NCBI RefSeq assembly: GCF_000407565.1
Contig: NZ_ASWI01000004.1
Span: 1,010,001 to 1,074,000, forward strand
Direction of reading: 5' to 3'
DNA: 64,000 bases
DNA from: Enterococcus cecorum DSM 20682 = ATCC 43198
Lineage (GTDB): Bacteria > Bacillota > Bacilli > Lactobacillales > Enterococcaceae
The translations under genes and the position numbers were made by a program. The notes under the pieces are model-generated. The model was given only the letters and a program-made list of their open reading frames with translations, had not been told where the DNA came from and did not search any database. Position 1 is the first letter of the stretch. Each line of letters starts with the position of its first letter. Below, piece by piece: positions 56,711 to 64,000 of this stretch.

Positions 56711-57274
56711 ATGAAAGTGGTAACCTTATCAAGCGCAACTATTGGTAGTAAAACTGCCATCGCTATCCAAAAAGCAACAGATTATCTCAAACTAAAATTT
56801 ACAGAAATTGAAGTCGAAATGATTGATCTTTGTGAAAAAGATTTAGTCTTTAGTGACGGTCGAAATTACTTAGAATATAGCGGTGATACACTCGAAGTAA
56901 CGTCTAAATTAATGCAAGCTGATGCGATTATCATTGGAACACCTATCTTCCAAGCGTCCATTCCTGGATCATTAAAAAATATTTTTGACCTTTTACCGGA
57001 AAAAGCTTTACGTGATAAAGTAGTCAGCATTGTAGTCACAGCTGGTTCTAGCAAGCATTATCTCGTCCCTGAAATGCAACTAAAGCCAATATTATCGTAT
57101 ATGAAAGCACAAGTCTTACCAGAAATTGTCTTTATTGAAGGACAGGATTTTAACCGCCATGAAATCGAAAATATCGATATTCATTTTAGACTCGAAAAAC
57201 TAGTAGAAGATACCGTCTTAATGACAGAAGTATACCAAGAATTCAAACGAAAACAAGAAGCGTTGCTATTTTGA
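56711..57274 (+). CDS. NAD(P)H-dependent FMN reductase
   Basis: A 187-aa flavodoxin-fold reductase (NADPH_dep_FMN_red). Phosphate loop LSSATIGSKTAIAI near residue 7, then DAIIIGTPIFQASIPGSLKNIFDLL, the SsuE/ArsH-type FMN site. It supplies reduced flavin to the upstream monooxygenase. ATG at 56711 lies 9 nt from GGAG; a TTG one codon upstream is possible. A terminator follows. Confidence 0.88.
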   Translation: MKVVTLSSATIGSKTAIAIQKATDYLKLKFTEIEVEMIDLCEKDLVFSDGRNYLEYSGDTLEVTSKLMQADAIIIGTPIFQASIPGSLKNIFDLLPEKALRDKVVSIVVTAGSSKHYLVPEMQLKPILSYMKAQVLPEIVFIEGQDFNRHEIENIDIHFRLEKLVEDTVLMTEVYQEFKRKQEALLF

Positions 57275-57300
57275 CATCTTATCACTATATACTAAAAAGA

Positions 57301-57339
57301 GCCATCCTAGGACAAACTTTCCTTGGATGGCATTTTTGT
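57301..57339 (+). terminator. Terminator of the monooxygenase operon
   Basis: A 12-bp stem with one mismatch (57301-57312 with 57320-57331) is followed by ATTTTTGTTT on the plus strand. Between here and 57481 I see nothing else. Confidence 0.85.
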
Positions 57340-57481
57340 TTATACGCTAGATTGATTTTCTAAGTCTATACAAACTGACTAGATGATTTAGGTTTTATCT
57401 ATTCAATTTCTATGTTTCATTTAATCAATTAGAAACCTTCCGAAAAGAGCCAAAATAATCCATTCATCAATATTTTCATAA

Positions 57482-59242
57482 TCATTGTAATGGCTGTACT
57501 AAGTCCAATAAACGATCAATATAGCTTTTATCGTGTCCTAATTCATTTTTGGTTTGATTTGTTGTCTTTAACTCATCAGTGATTAACCCATCAATTGGGG
57601 TTTGTAAATAATAGCGGATCTTATCAGGCGAATTGATTGTCCATACGAATAATTTTTTATTCATTTGATGAACCTCTTCTGCTAACTGGGGACGATAGGA
57701 GAAATCCTCGATAGCATAAAAATCTACTGGTTCATTCGGCAGTTTTCCAAACTGAATTGGAATAACATACCCTGTATCTAGGTCAGGATCTAATTTTTCG
57801 ACAGCAATAATCGTAGGAAGATCCAGTGACATAATTTTGACTTGATTTTCCATTCCACTTTGCTTAAGCTCATTTACAAATCGAATGACATAGCTACTGT
57901 CCTCGTTTCCAGTAGGTTTTAATTCTAAAATCAAATGCATCTGTAACTGCTTCGCGATTTTCAAATAATCTTTCATGCTTACAATCTTACTTGTATGTCC
58001 ATCTTGTTTGATTTTTAAGCCGATTACTTTATTAGCAGGTAAATCAGACACTTTTTTATCTAGACCAGCCAAACGTTTTAAATCATTATCGTGTATGACT
58101 ACAAACTGATGGTCTTTTGTATAAAGTAAATCCAATTCAACATAATTTGCCTTCATTTTTTTAGCGGCTCTCAATCCTTCTACTGAATTTTCAACCGCCT
58201 TAGCTACATAGCCACGATGACCGACAATTTCAATTTTTGGATTATATTCTAGCGTTGCCAATTGATTGGTTTCACCTAAATAAAAACTTGCAAAAACCAT
58301 AAATAATAAGGCCAAACTTGCAAATTTGCGTTTCTTTTGGACATTATGTAAAGGTAAATTATTACTAAACGATTGCATATTTTGAATCAGTAAATGAAAA
58401 ATACCAATTTTTACAAATAAATTGGTGGCAAAGATACATCCATTAATCAAAGTCAATAATAAACTTTCTAAGAATAGATTACTGCCGTTATTATCTAAAA
58501 TTAAGGCTAAAGCTATAGATAATAAAAACACAGGCAATAATATGAGCAGTAATACAAATTCAATCATGGTAAAACTTAAGAAAAATTCAATTAATTTACC
58601 TTTTGTCATTTGCCAACTTCGCTTATAAATTTGTGGGAAATTCAAATCAGTCAGTGTAAATAATGGAACTACAAATAAAAAACGAAAGGCTAAATAAATC
58701 AATGTCAAGCCCCAAACAAATAGTAAAACTGCACTAGTTGGTGACTTACTCCATTCACCTGTAATAAAATCCGGAATGTATAGTTCGTTTGTCAAAGTAG
58801 TAGATAAACCTAAATTGGCAATCGGAATTCCTAAAATAACATATACTAAAAAATACAATCCGTTGAATATATTTTGCTTATTCAACTTTAAATGCGTTGG
58901 ATGAAATAATTCTTTCCATGCTATTTTTTTCTGGTTGCTTGCCCCTAGAATCATTAAGCAAAAAACTTGGTATTCAAGAAATAATAATACTACCAGCAAT
59001 ATTAAATAAACAATTAAACTAATAAACCCAATTGGATTCAAGAGTATCTGAATAATATTTGTGTTATTCAAATTATCCTGTCCTGTCATCAACAATACAA
59101 AGCCAAAGATTCTTCTAAGCATAAAGCTTCCCGCAACACCAAATATTAACTGGATTAAAATCCCTGTATACAAATAGCGCCATTTGTTCTTATTTAAATC
59201 TTTTAACGTCTCTTTTGCTTGTTTTAAAACACGTTGAATCAT
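57482..59242 (-). CDS. Membrane-anchored glycerophosphodiester phosphodiesterase
   Basis: A 586-aa protein. About 300 residues form some eight membrane helices, matching the GPDP membrane domain of Firmicutes. The C-terminal catalytic barrel starts near 340 with HRGYVAKAVENSVEGL and continues with YVELDLLYTKDHQFVVIHD, carrying the His-Arg-Gly, Glu-Asp and His-Asp active residues. It would cut glycerophosphodiesters from lipids or teichoic acids outside the membrane. ATG at 59242 follows AAGGGGG. Confidence 0.9.
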   Translation of the reverse strand: MIQRVLKQAKETLKDLNKNKWRYLYTGILIQLIFGVAGSFMLRRIFGFVLLMTGQDNLNNTNIIQILLNPIGFISLIVYLILLVVLLFLEYQVFCLMILGASNQKKIAWKELFHPTHLKLNKQNIFNGLYFLVYVILGIPIANLGLSTTLTNELYIPDFITGEWSKSPTSAVLLFVWGLTLIYLAFRFLFVVPLFTLTDLNFPQIYKRSWQMTKGKLIEFFLSFTMIEFVLLLILLPVFLLSIALALILDNNGSNLFLESLLLTLINGCIFATNLFVKIGIFHLLIQNMQSFSNNLPLHNVQKKRKFASLALLFMVFASFYLGETNQLATLEYNPKIEIVGHRGYVAKAVENSVEGLRAAKKMKANYVELDLLYTKDHQFVVIHDNDLKRLAGLDKKVSDLPANKVIGLKIKQDGHTSKIVSMKDYLKIAKQLQMHLILELKPTGNEDSSYVIRFVNELKQSGMENQVKIMSLDLPTIIAVEKLDPDLDTGYVIPIQFGKLPNEPVDFYAIEDFSYRPQLAEEVHQMNKKLFVWTINSPDKIRYYLQTPIDGLITDELKTTNQTKNELGHDKSYIDRLLDLVQPLQ

Positions 59243-59355
59243 CTGTCTTCCCCCTTTTCATGCATTTTATTATAGTGAAAACGACCTTTGATTTCCAGTT
59301 TATTTTTCGATTGTAAATTATCATATTAGGTTATTTATTCGTGATGCTAATAAAT

Positions 59356-59384
59356 TTGATAAAATATCATCATTCTGTTATGAT
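59356..59384 (+). promoter_or_regulatory. Promoter of the small membrane protein gene
   Basis: TTGATA (59356-59361), 17 bp, TATGAT (59379-59384), about 20 nt before the start codon. Confidence 0.75.
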
Positions 59385-59404
59385 GAAAAATGGAGGGGTT
59401 AGAA

Positions 59405-59914
59405 ATGAACGAGATTATACTTTTAGTTTTACTACTATTTTTAGGAAGAGTGATTAATTCCAAACGACTTGAACGTTTTATTTTCTTTAAAACTTTAGCT
59501 GTTTTTGCCGCAATGCTATTCTTTTCAACAACTGTATTTTTAATCCTAGTATTTGGACTTTTGCTCATCAGCCAATATATCGTAACACCACTTGGAAAGT
59601 CCCCCTTTATGACAATGTTTATGCTAATTTTGGTTTCAGGAGTCATTTTATATTTTCTAGTCAGTAAACTTGCAAATAAATGGCATATATCAATGACCAT
59701 CTTCACCTTAATTGAATACTATATTCAATGGGGACTCATTTATATCACTTTGTATCAGGTGGCTGTTGATAATTTTATTAAAGGTACTGACATTGAAAAG
59801 TTAATCGAAGGGGGAGTCAGTAGTCCGGCCTATCTCATGCTCGCATTCTTACCATCATTTATTTCTGTATGGATTGCCACAATTATGTACAAACTTGAAA
59901 AACATGAAATATAA
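59405..59914 (+). CDS. Membrane protein of unknown function, 169 aa
   Basis: Four or five hydrophobic helices (NEIILLVLLLFLGRVI, TLAVFAAMLFFSTTVFLILVFGLLL, MFMLILVSGVILYFLVS and two later ones) with short charged loops. It has no catalytic motif I can recognise. It is divergent from the membrane GP-PDE, with which it may share a control region. ATG at 59405 follows GGAGGGG by about 6-8 nt, with a good promoter upstream. Confidence 0.75.
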   Translation: MNEIILLVLLLFLGRVINSKRLERFIFFKTLAVFAAMLFFSTTVFLILVFGLLLISQYIVTPLGKSPFMTMFMLILVSGVILYFLVSKLANKWHISMTIFTLIEYYIQWGLIYITLYQVAVDNFIKGTDIEKLIEGGVSSPAYLMLAFLPSFISVWIATIMYKLEKHEI

Positions 59915-59987
59915 CTCATATCAATTATATCACTCACACTAATAGTACAGCTATCTTTTTTTTGCAATATAAATATTTGACACAAAA

Positions 59988-60039
59988 GGCTCACTAAGGT
60001 GTAATATCACAAAATAAATGATCTTACACCTAGTGAGTC
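59988..60039 (-). terminator. Long hairpin downstream of hemW
   Basis: A 16-bp stem with one bulge (59988-60004 with 60024-60039). TTTT follows on the minus strand, so it probably ends the hemW transcript. The rest of 60040-60222 is AT-rich with nothing definite. Confidence 0.6.
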
Positions 60040-60222
60040 TATATTGTATTCATTATAAGTACAATCTATTCATCTGAATACTTCCTACTGTATTTCGTTC
60101 AAAAGTTTTGAAAAAATATCAATTTAACAAATAAGTATGGCGTATGCTAATATCAAAAAAGATACACGGAAAATCATAACTTTTGAAAGCTATTTAGTAT
60201 TAATATACAATGAATTCACAAG

Positions 60223-61365
60223 CTAAAGTAAGAATCCCTCAAATACTTCATTCCCTAGAAAAAGTCCTTTTTTGGTTAGTTGAATATAGCCGTTATCCGT
60301 TTGATTGAGTAATCCTTTAGATACATAATTTTCAACAACAGAACCGTATATTTGATGAAAATCAACACCAAATTTCTCATTAAAGTGCGCAATGGAGACG
60401 CCTTGTGCTTTACGGAGTCCTAAAAACATCTCCTCTTCCATACGTGCTTTTTGATCTAAGGTTTCTTCAGAGAGAATGGGCAATTGTTGGTTTCGTAAAG
60501 GATTTAAATAATGTTGAATCGGGCCATGATTTTTATATCTTACTTTGTCGACATATCCACTAGCCCCAGCGCCGAAGCCAAAGTAGTACTCATTATTCCA
60601 GTAAACAAGGTTGTGCTGTGACTGAAAGCCTGGTTTAGCAAAGTTTGAAACTTCATACTGCTCATAACCTTTTTGACGCATCACATCCATCGCCAAGGCA
60701 AACATTCCCGCCTCTTCTTCCTGGCTAGGTAATTCTAATCGACCTTTGCGCACCCAATTCATAAACATCGTCTTATTTTCCAAAATCAAAGAATACATCG
60801 AGTAATGTGGCAAGTCATAACTAAGTGCTTGCTTTAAGGTCTCATCAAAATCTTGCTGCGTCTGACCTGGTAAAGCATAAATCAAATCAATACTCACATT
60901 ATCAAAATGATTCTTCGCTAAAAAGTTCAGTGTATCATCCACATCTTTAACCGTATGCTTCCGACCAATTTTCTTTAGCAAACGGTCATTAAAAGTCTGC
61001 ACACCCATTGATAACCGATTGACCCCAAATTCTTGCATAATATGAAGTTTATTTTCTGTTAAATCTCCTGGATTCGCTTCAACAGTAAATTCTTTGGTTG
61101 TCGTCACATCAAAATATTTGGTTACACTTGTTAATAAAGAACGTAACTGAGCATCATTTAAAGAAGTTGGCGTCCCTCCCCCAATGTAGATGGTTGGTGT
61201 TTGTTGTTGCGGATATTTTTCTAGCCATAATTTCATTTCCAAATCCAGTTTTTCTAGGTACTCATCTACGGGTTGTCCTTCATAAAAGACTTTATTAAAA
61301 TCGCAATAATAACAAATATGCTCGCAAAAAGGTATATGAATATAACTTGAAATAGCCTCTAACAT
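60223..61365 (-). CDS. hemW: HemW-type radical SAM protein (CPO-III-like)
   Basis: 380 aa, the HemW size. The cluster motif PFCEHICYYCDF (Cys14, Cys18, Cys21) and GGGTPTSL are present, with the HemW-type C-terminal winged domain. HemW binds heme and is thought to be a heme chaperone rather than coproporphyrinogen oxidase, even though older databases call it HemN. ATG at 61365 follows AAGGGGG; ATG at 61371 is too close to it. Confidence 0.93.
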   Translation of the reverse strand: MLEAISSYIHIPFCEHICYYCDFNKVFYEGQPVDEYLEKLDLEMKLWLEKYPQQQTPTIYIGGGTPTSLNDAQLRSLLTSVTKYFDVTTTKEFTVEANPGDLTENKLHIMQEFGVNRLSMGVQTFNDRLLKKIGRKHTVKDVDDTLNFLAKNHFDNVSIDLIYALPGQTQQDFDETLKQALSYDLPHYSMYSLILENKTMFMNWVRKGRLELPSQEEEAGMFALAMDVMRQKGYEQYEVSNFAKPGFQSQHNLVYWNNEYYFGFGAGASGYVDKVRYKNHGPIQHYLNPLRNQQLPILSEETLDQKARMEEEMFLGLRKAQGVSIAHFNEKFGVDFHQIYGSVVENYVSKGLLNQTDNGYIQLTKKGLFLGNEVFEGFLL

Positions 61366-61421
61366 TTCCATCCCCCTTTCTTTCTCATTTTTGATATAAT
61401 ATACACAAGGAAGTGATTGTC

Positions 61422-61619
61422 ATGGAAGAAAATGTCCTTTTTAATCTCGGAAATCTCGTAGCCAGCAGCAAAGATGAAAAAGAATTAATCCGTATGGCAC
61501 AGATTGCAAGCGGAAAAAATATCAAAGACGTTTCCCCTGCGACTTTGCCAGACGGATTTCTCATCATAAAAGTGCCTGATAGCGAAGAATTTCAGCTAAT
61601 TAATGTTCAAAAATCATGA
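61422..61619 (+). CDS. Small hypothetical protein, 65 aa
   Basis: Unknown function. It is acidic and amphipathic: NVLFNLGNLVASSKDEKELIRMAQ, then PATLPDGFLIIKVPDSEEFQLINV. An extended -10 (TGATATAAT, core 61395-61400) and AAGGAAG precede ATG at 61422. Its stop overlaps the end of ribF by 6 nt in convergent orientation. Codon use and the promoter support a real gene. Confidence 0.65.
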   Translation: MEENVLFNLGNLVASSKDEKELIRMAQIASGKNIKDVSPATLPDGFLIIKVPDSEEFQLINVQKS

Positions 61620-62567
61620 TTCCTTCGCTAAGGTCGCAAAATATGCTCTTGTATCTACCTCATCTTGATGGAGTTGTTGAATCAAACGCTCAGCTCCATC
61701 AAATTTAATTTGTTCACGGAGTAGATGTAACCAACGCACTTCCACAAATTCTCCATAAATTTCTTGATGAAAATCTAAAATATAGACCTCTACTGTTAAT
61801 TTACGGCCTTCTCCAAACGTATCATTATGGCCAATTGATCCCATTGCTTGATGCCAGGTATTCCCCACTTTAAATTCACAAACATACACGCCTTCGATTG
61901 GTAAGCGCGTCGTTGGGGTAAAACGAATATTCGCTGTAGGAAATCCCAGTGTACGGCCACGCGCATCGCCATGCATCACCGTTCCTTCTATCGTATAAGG
62001 ATAGCCTAATAATTCATTGACTGCTTGCATATCGCCTTTTGCCAAAGCTTGGCGAATGGCAGTCGAACTAACCTTTTGTCCATGTTCGCTTAATTCAGGG
62101 ACTTCGATAACTTCAAAGCGTTGGTTTGCTAATTGCGCTAAATCTGTCATTGTTGCTTTTCCTTGATAGCCAAATGTATAGTCAAATCCAGCCACAACTA
62201 CTTTAGCATGTAACCCAATGATATATTGTTCGATAAATTCTTCGGGCGTTAATTTTGCAAAGGCTGAAGTAAAATCAACCACATATAATAAATCCACCCC
62301 AGCTTTTTCAAATAATTGCGCTTTTTGATGCATGCTCGTTAAATAGGTCATCGTTTCTTTAGACATTTTTTGAAAAACAATGGATGGGTGTTGGTTAAAA
62401 GTCATCAGTGCTAGTTTCAGATTCTTTTCTTTTGCTAGTTTTTTCCCCTGTTCAATCACTGCTTGATGTCCGCGATGTACTCCGTCGAAAAAGCCTAGCA
62501 CCAAAACAACTTCTTCCTTGATGACTCGTTCTTGGTGATATGGATGTCTTAATTCAATGATATTCAT
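61614..62567 (-). CDS. ribF: Riboflavin kinase / FAD synthetase
   Basis: Bifunctional enzyme that makes FMN and then FAD; 317 aa. The N-terminal FAD synthetase domain has LGFFDGVHRGHQAVI and the middle TAIRQALAKGD motif; the C-terminal kinase has GRTLGFPTANI. ATG at 62567 lies after AAGGAA, 5 nt beyond the truB stop, giving the usual truB-ribF pair. It feeds the window's flavoenzymes, including TrmFO and the LLM monooxygenase. Confidence 0.96.
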   Translation of the reverse strand: MNIIELRHPYHQERVIKEEVVLVLGFFDGVHRGHQAVIEQGKKLAKEKNLKLALMTFNQHPSIVFQKMSKETMTYLTSMHQKAQLFEKAGVDLLYVVDFTSAFAKLTPEEFIEQYIIGLHAKVVVAGFDYTFGYQGKATMTDLAQLANQRFEVIEVPELSEHGQKVSSTAIRQALAKGDMQAVNELLGYPYTIEGTVMHGDARGRTLGFPTANIRFTPTTRLPIEGVYVCEFKVGNTWHQAMGSIGHNDTFGEGRKLTVEVYILDFHQEIYGEFVEVRWLHLLREQIKFDGAERLIQQLHQDEVDTRAYFATLAKES

Positions 62568-62572
62568 AACTA

Positions 62573-63508
62573 TTATTCCTTCATTTCTAATTGCCTTCTT
62601 AACATTTTTTTTGGTTTAAGCATATTATTATCACTTGGACTGACTTCATAGATACTTAATACGCACTCTTTGTAATATAAAGCGATTGGACGATCTGGAC
62701 AAGTATTAAAACCAAATTGCCAATACGGAATCCGCATCCCATTCATCACTTTTTTAGTCAACTCTTCAGAAATATCAATGCGTGGAAAATCACGAACCCC
62801 ATACTCAATGGGTAAAAGCAGCTTTTCTACCTCATTGTTTGCCATCGCTTGAGCTACTTGGTCTAAAGTTACGGCTTGCTCTTTGGTAAAACCACCACTT
62901 TTTATCCGTGTTAAATCGGACATATGAGCAGCAAAGCCTAATTTTTTCCCTAAATCAACAGCTAGCGTACGAACATAAGTACCTTTGCCACAAGCTACCT
63001 GAAAGCGCCAAGATAGCGTGTGTTTTTGCGCATCAAAGACCGGTTCCGTGATTCTTTGAAAGCGATAAATTTGAGCTTTTCTGACAGGTCTTTCAACAGT
63101 TTCACCATTACGTGCATATTCATATAATCGCTTACCATTCACTCTAACTGCTGAATACATGGGTGGAATTTGCGTAATCTCACCAATAAAAGTCTGCATT
63201 GTGCTATCAATCAAATCATTTGACAGAACTTTTTCAACGGGTGTTAAATCAACAATCTCCCCACTCGCATCCTCTGTCGTCGTCGAATAGCCTAGAGTAA
63301 TTTCGCCTTCATATACTTTTCCAGAATCCGTCAAAAATTCAACAACCTTAGTCGCTCGTCCGATACAGATTGGTAAAATGCCATCAACATCAGGATCCAA
63401 AGTCCCGCTATGACCAATCTTTTTCATATGTAAAATTTTGCGTAACTTAAATACACAGTCATGACTCGTTAAGCCACGTTCTTTCCATAAAGGTAAAATG
63501 CCTTCCAT
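62573..63508 (-). CDS. truB: tRNA pseudouridine-55 synthase
   Basis: Makes the universal pseudouridine 55 in tRNA; 311 aa. The catalytic Asp38 lies in HSGTLDPDVDGILP. Downstream motifs include the KVYEGEITLG region and CGKGTYVRTLAVDLG. ATG at 63508 follows AAGGAAGGAAATC. rbfA and infB, its usual upstream neighbours, are not found; two terminators separate it from an unrelated gene instead. Confidence 0.96.
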   Translation of the reverse strand: MEGILPLWKERGLTSHDCVFKLRKILHMKKIGHSGTLDPDVDGILPICIGRATKVVEFLTDSGKVYEGEITLGYSTTTEDASGEIVDLTPVEKVLSNDLIDSTMQTFIGEITQIPPMYSAVRVNGKRLYEYARNGETVERPVRKAQIYRFQRITEPVFDAQKHTLSWRFQVACGKGTYVRTLAVDLGKKLGFAAHMSDLTRIKSGGFTKEQAVTLDQVAQAMANNEVEKLLLPIEYGVRDFPRIDISEELTKKVMNGMRIPYWQFGFNTCPDRPIALYYKECVLSIYEVSPSDNNMLKPKKMLRRQLEMKE

Positions 63509-63589
63509 GATTTCCTTCCTTTTCTATAAAATCACACTTCTCCATTTTATCCTACATATGAAATAAAAACAAGTTAACAAATCAGGCAC

Positions 63590-63617
63590 AAAAAATCACC
63601 TTGAGCGAATCAAAGTG
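63590..63617 (-). terminator. Terminator upstream of truB (second)
   Basis: An 8-bp stem with one G-U pair (63597-63604 with 63610-63617), loop TTCGC, followed by ATTTTTTG on the minus strand. Confidence 0.75.
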
Positions 63618-63619
63618 TG

Positions 63620-63676
63620 CATAAAAAAATTAAATGGCACTCTTGTTTTTTTTCAGACAAAAGCACCATTTAATTT
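63620..63676 (-). terminator. Terminator of the gene at the right edge
   Basis: A 20-bp stem with G-U pairs (63627-63646 with 63657-63676) followed by seven T on the minus strand. Region 63677-63813 holds nothing further. Confidence 0.85.
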
Positions 63677-63813
63677 ACTGCTATCCTTTTTCCAATCATT
63701 TAGATTACTTCTCCTATACAGAACTTTTCCTTTATTCACCCATATTTTAATGCGCTTAGCAAAATCTTGCAATAGCCCTTTTCTAATATGTTAAAAAGAA
63801 AGTTTACATATTG

Positions 63814-63999
63814 CTATTGTGCCTCAAAACTTAATGGATATCTTTGTGCTAAATCCTGTAAGTAGTTTTCCCATCTATGTGCTATTTGTGACTCATCTTT
63901 ACGAATACGACCACTATTTACCGCACCAATTAGCCCATGAATATATGCAAAGGCCTCAATAAAGAAGAATTTTTGTTCTTTATCTGTTAAGTTACGTTC
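63814..63999 (-). CDS. Partial protein at the window edge, possibly TetR C-terminus
   Basis: Only the last 61 codons are in the window, ending with TAG at 63814-63816. The visible part reads NLTDKEQKFFFIEAFAYIHGLIG and AVNSGRIRKDESQIAHRWE, ending PLSFEAQ. The helical FIEAFAYIHGLIGAVNSGRI stretch recalls the C-terminal ligand domain of TetR-family regulators, but the N-terminal HTH is outside the window, so this is a guess. Confidence 0.45.
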   Translation of the reverse strand, partial: ERNLTDKEQKFFFIEAFAYIHGLIGAVNSGRIRKDESQIAHRWENYLQDLAQRYPLSFEAQ

Positions 64000-64000
64000 A

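Noticed and set aside
59347-59706. Minus-strand frame of 119 codons opposite the small membrane protein
   Set aside because: The plus-strand gene has a promoter, ribosome site and proper membrane segments; the antisense frame has none.
1-64000. CRISPR array, prophage, tRNA or rRNA genes
   Set aside because: I saw no regularly spaced repeats, no phage structural or integrase genes, and no clover-leaf or rRNA-like stretch; a covariance search would be needed to exclude small RNAs.

Overview
This 64 kb window reads as a chromosomal segment of a low-GC Gram-positive bacterium of the order Lactobacillales, most like Enterococcaceae. The evidence is an AT-rich base composition, strong AGGAGG ribosome sites, TTG and GTG starts, CodY with HslVU, PflB/PflA, an LDH-family enzyme, an Lsa-like ABC-F protein, PlsY beside ParE/ParC, and RibF/TruB. 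Genus and species cannot be fixed from sequence reading alone. Nearly all genes lie on the minus strand. I see no rRNA, tRNA, CRISPR array or prophage.

Layout from left to right. 0.2-6.8 kb holds a uracil permease, two unknown small genes, and a probable stress/resistance module: a MerR regulator (+) diverges from a P1B-4 metal-efflux ATPase (-). The ATPase stop codon abuts a 16-codon leader ORF and a two-hairpin leader ahead of an Lsa/Vga-type ABC-F gene. 6.8-8.3 kb is an IS3-family (IS150-group) element inserted in the loop of a former terminator. 8.3-15.7 kb is a mixed housekeeping and accessory stretch: DUF1294, MATE pump, LDH-like dehydrogenase, peptide deformylase, HAD phosphatase, an interrupted PPOX gene, and an Rrf2 regulator with its oxidoreductase target (YwnA/YwnB-like). 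Three near-identical operators mark the Rrf2 system. 15.7-25.8 kb is a complete glycogen operon, glgB-glgC-glgD-glgA-glgP plus a GH13 hydrolase, for making and breaking down glycogen. 26.2-31.6 kb holds ppaC, pflA and pflB. 31.6-37.4 kb holds parC, parE, a CoA-binding protein and divergent plsY. 37.4-45.9 kb holds a LacX-like epimerase, codY, hslU, hslV (CodY boxes in the promoter, no xerC), trmFO, topA and dprA. 46-47.5 kb is a second copy of the same IS between dprA and rnhB, followed by rnhB, rbgA and a GT8 glycosyltransferase. 50.2-55.4 kb contains a scar made of two truncated genes (flavoprotein and carboxymuconolactone decarboxylase), a SNF2 helicase, and an SDR gene frameshifted by a 7-bp duplication. 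55.6-64 kb holds a luciferase-like monooxygenase with its flavin reductase, a membrane GP-PDE, hemW, ribF, truB and the end of an unidentified gene.

Two themes stand out. First, local regulation is readable in the DNA: two MerR-type promoters with 19-bp spacers, an Rrf2 regulon, CodY autoregulation and a ribosome-sensing type leader. Second, there is recent gene decay: five broken or truncated genes, two IS copies and a missing xerC at its usual locus. Start codons below were chosen from Shine-Dalgarno spacing, so several genes are shorter than the longest possible frame.
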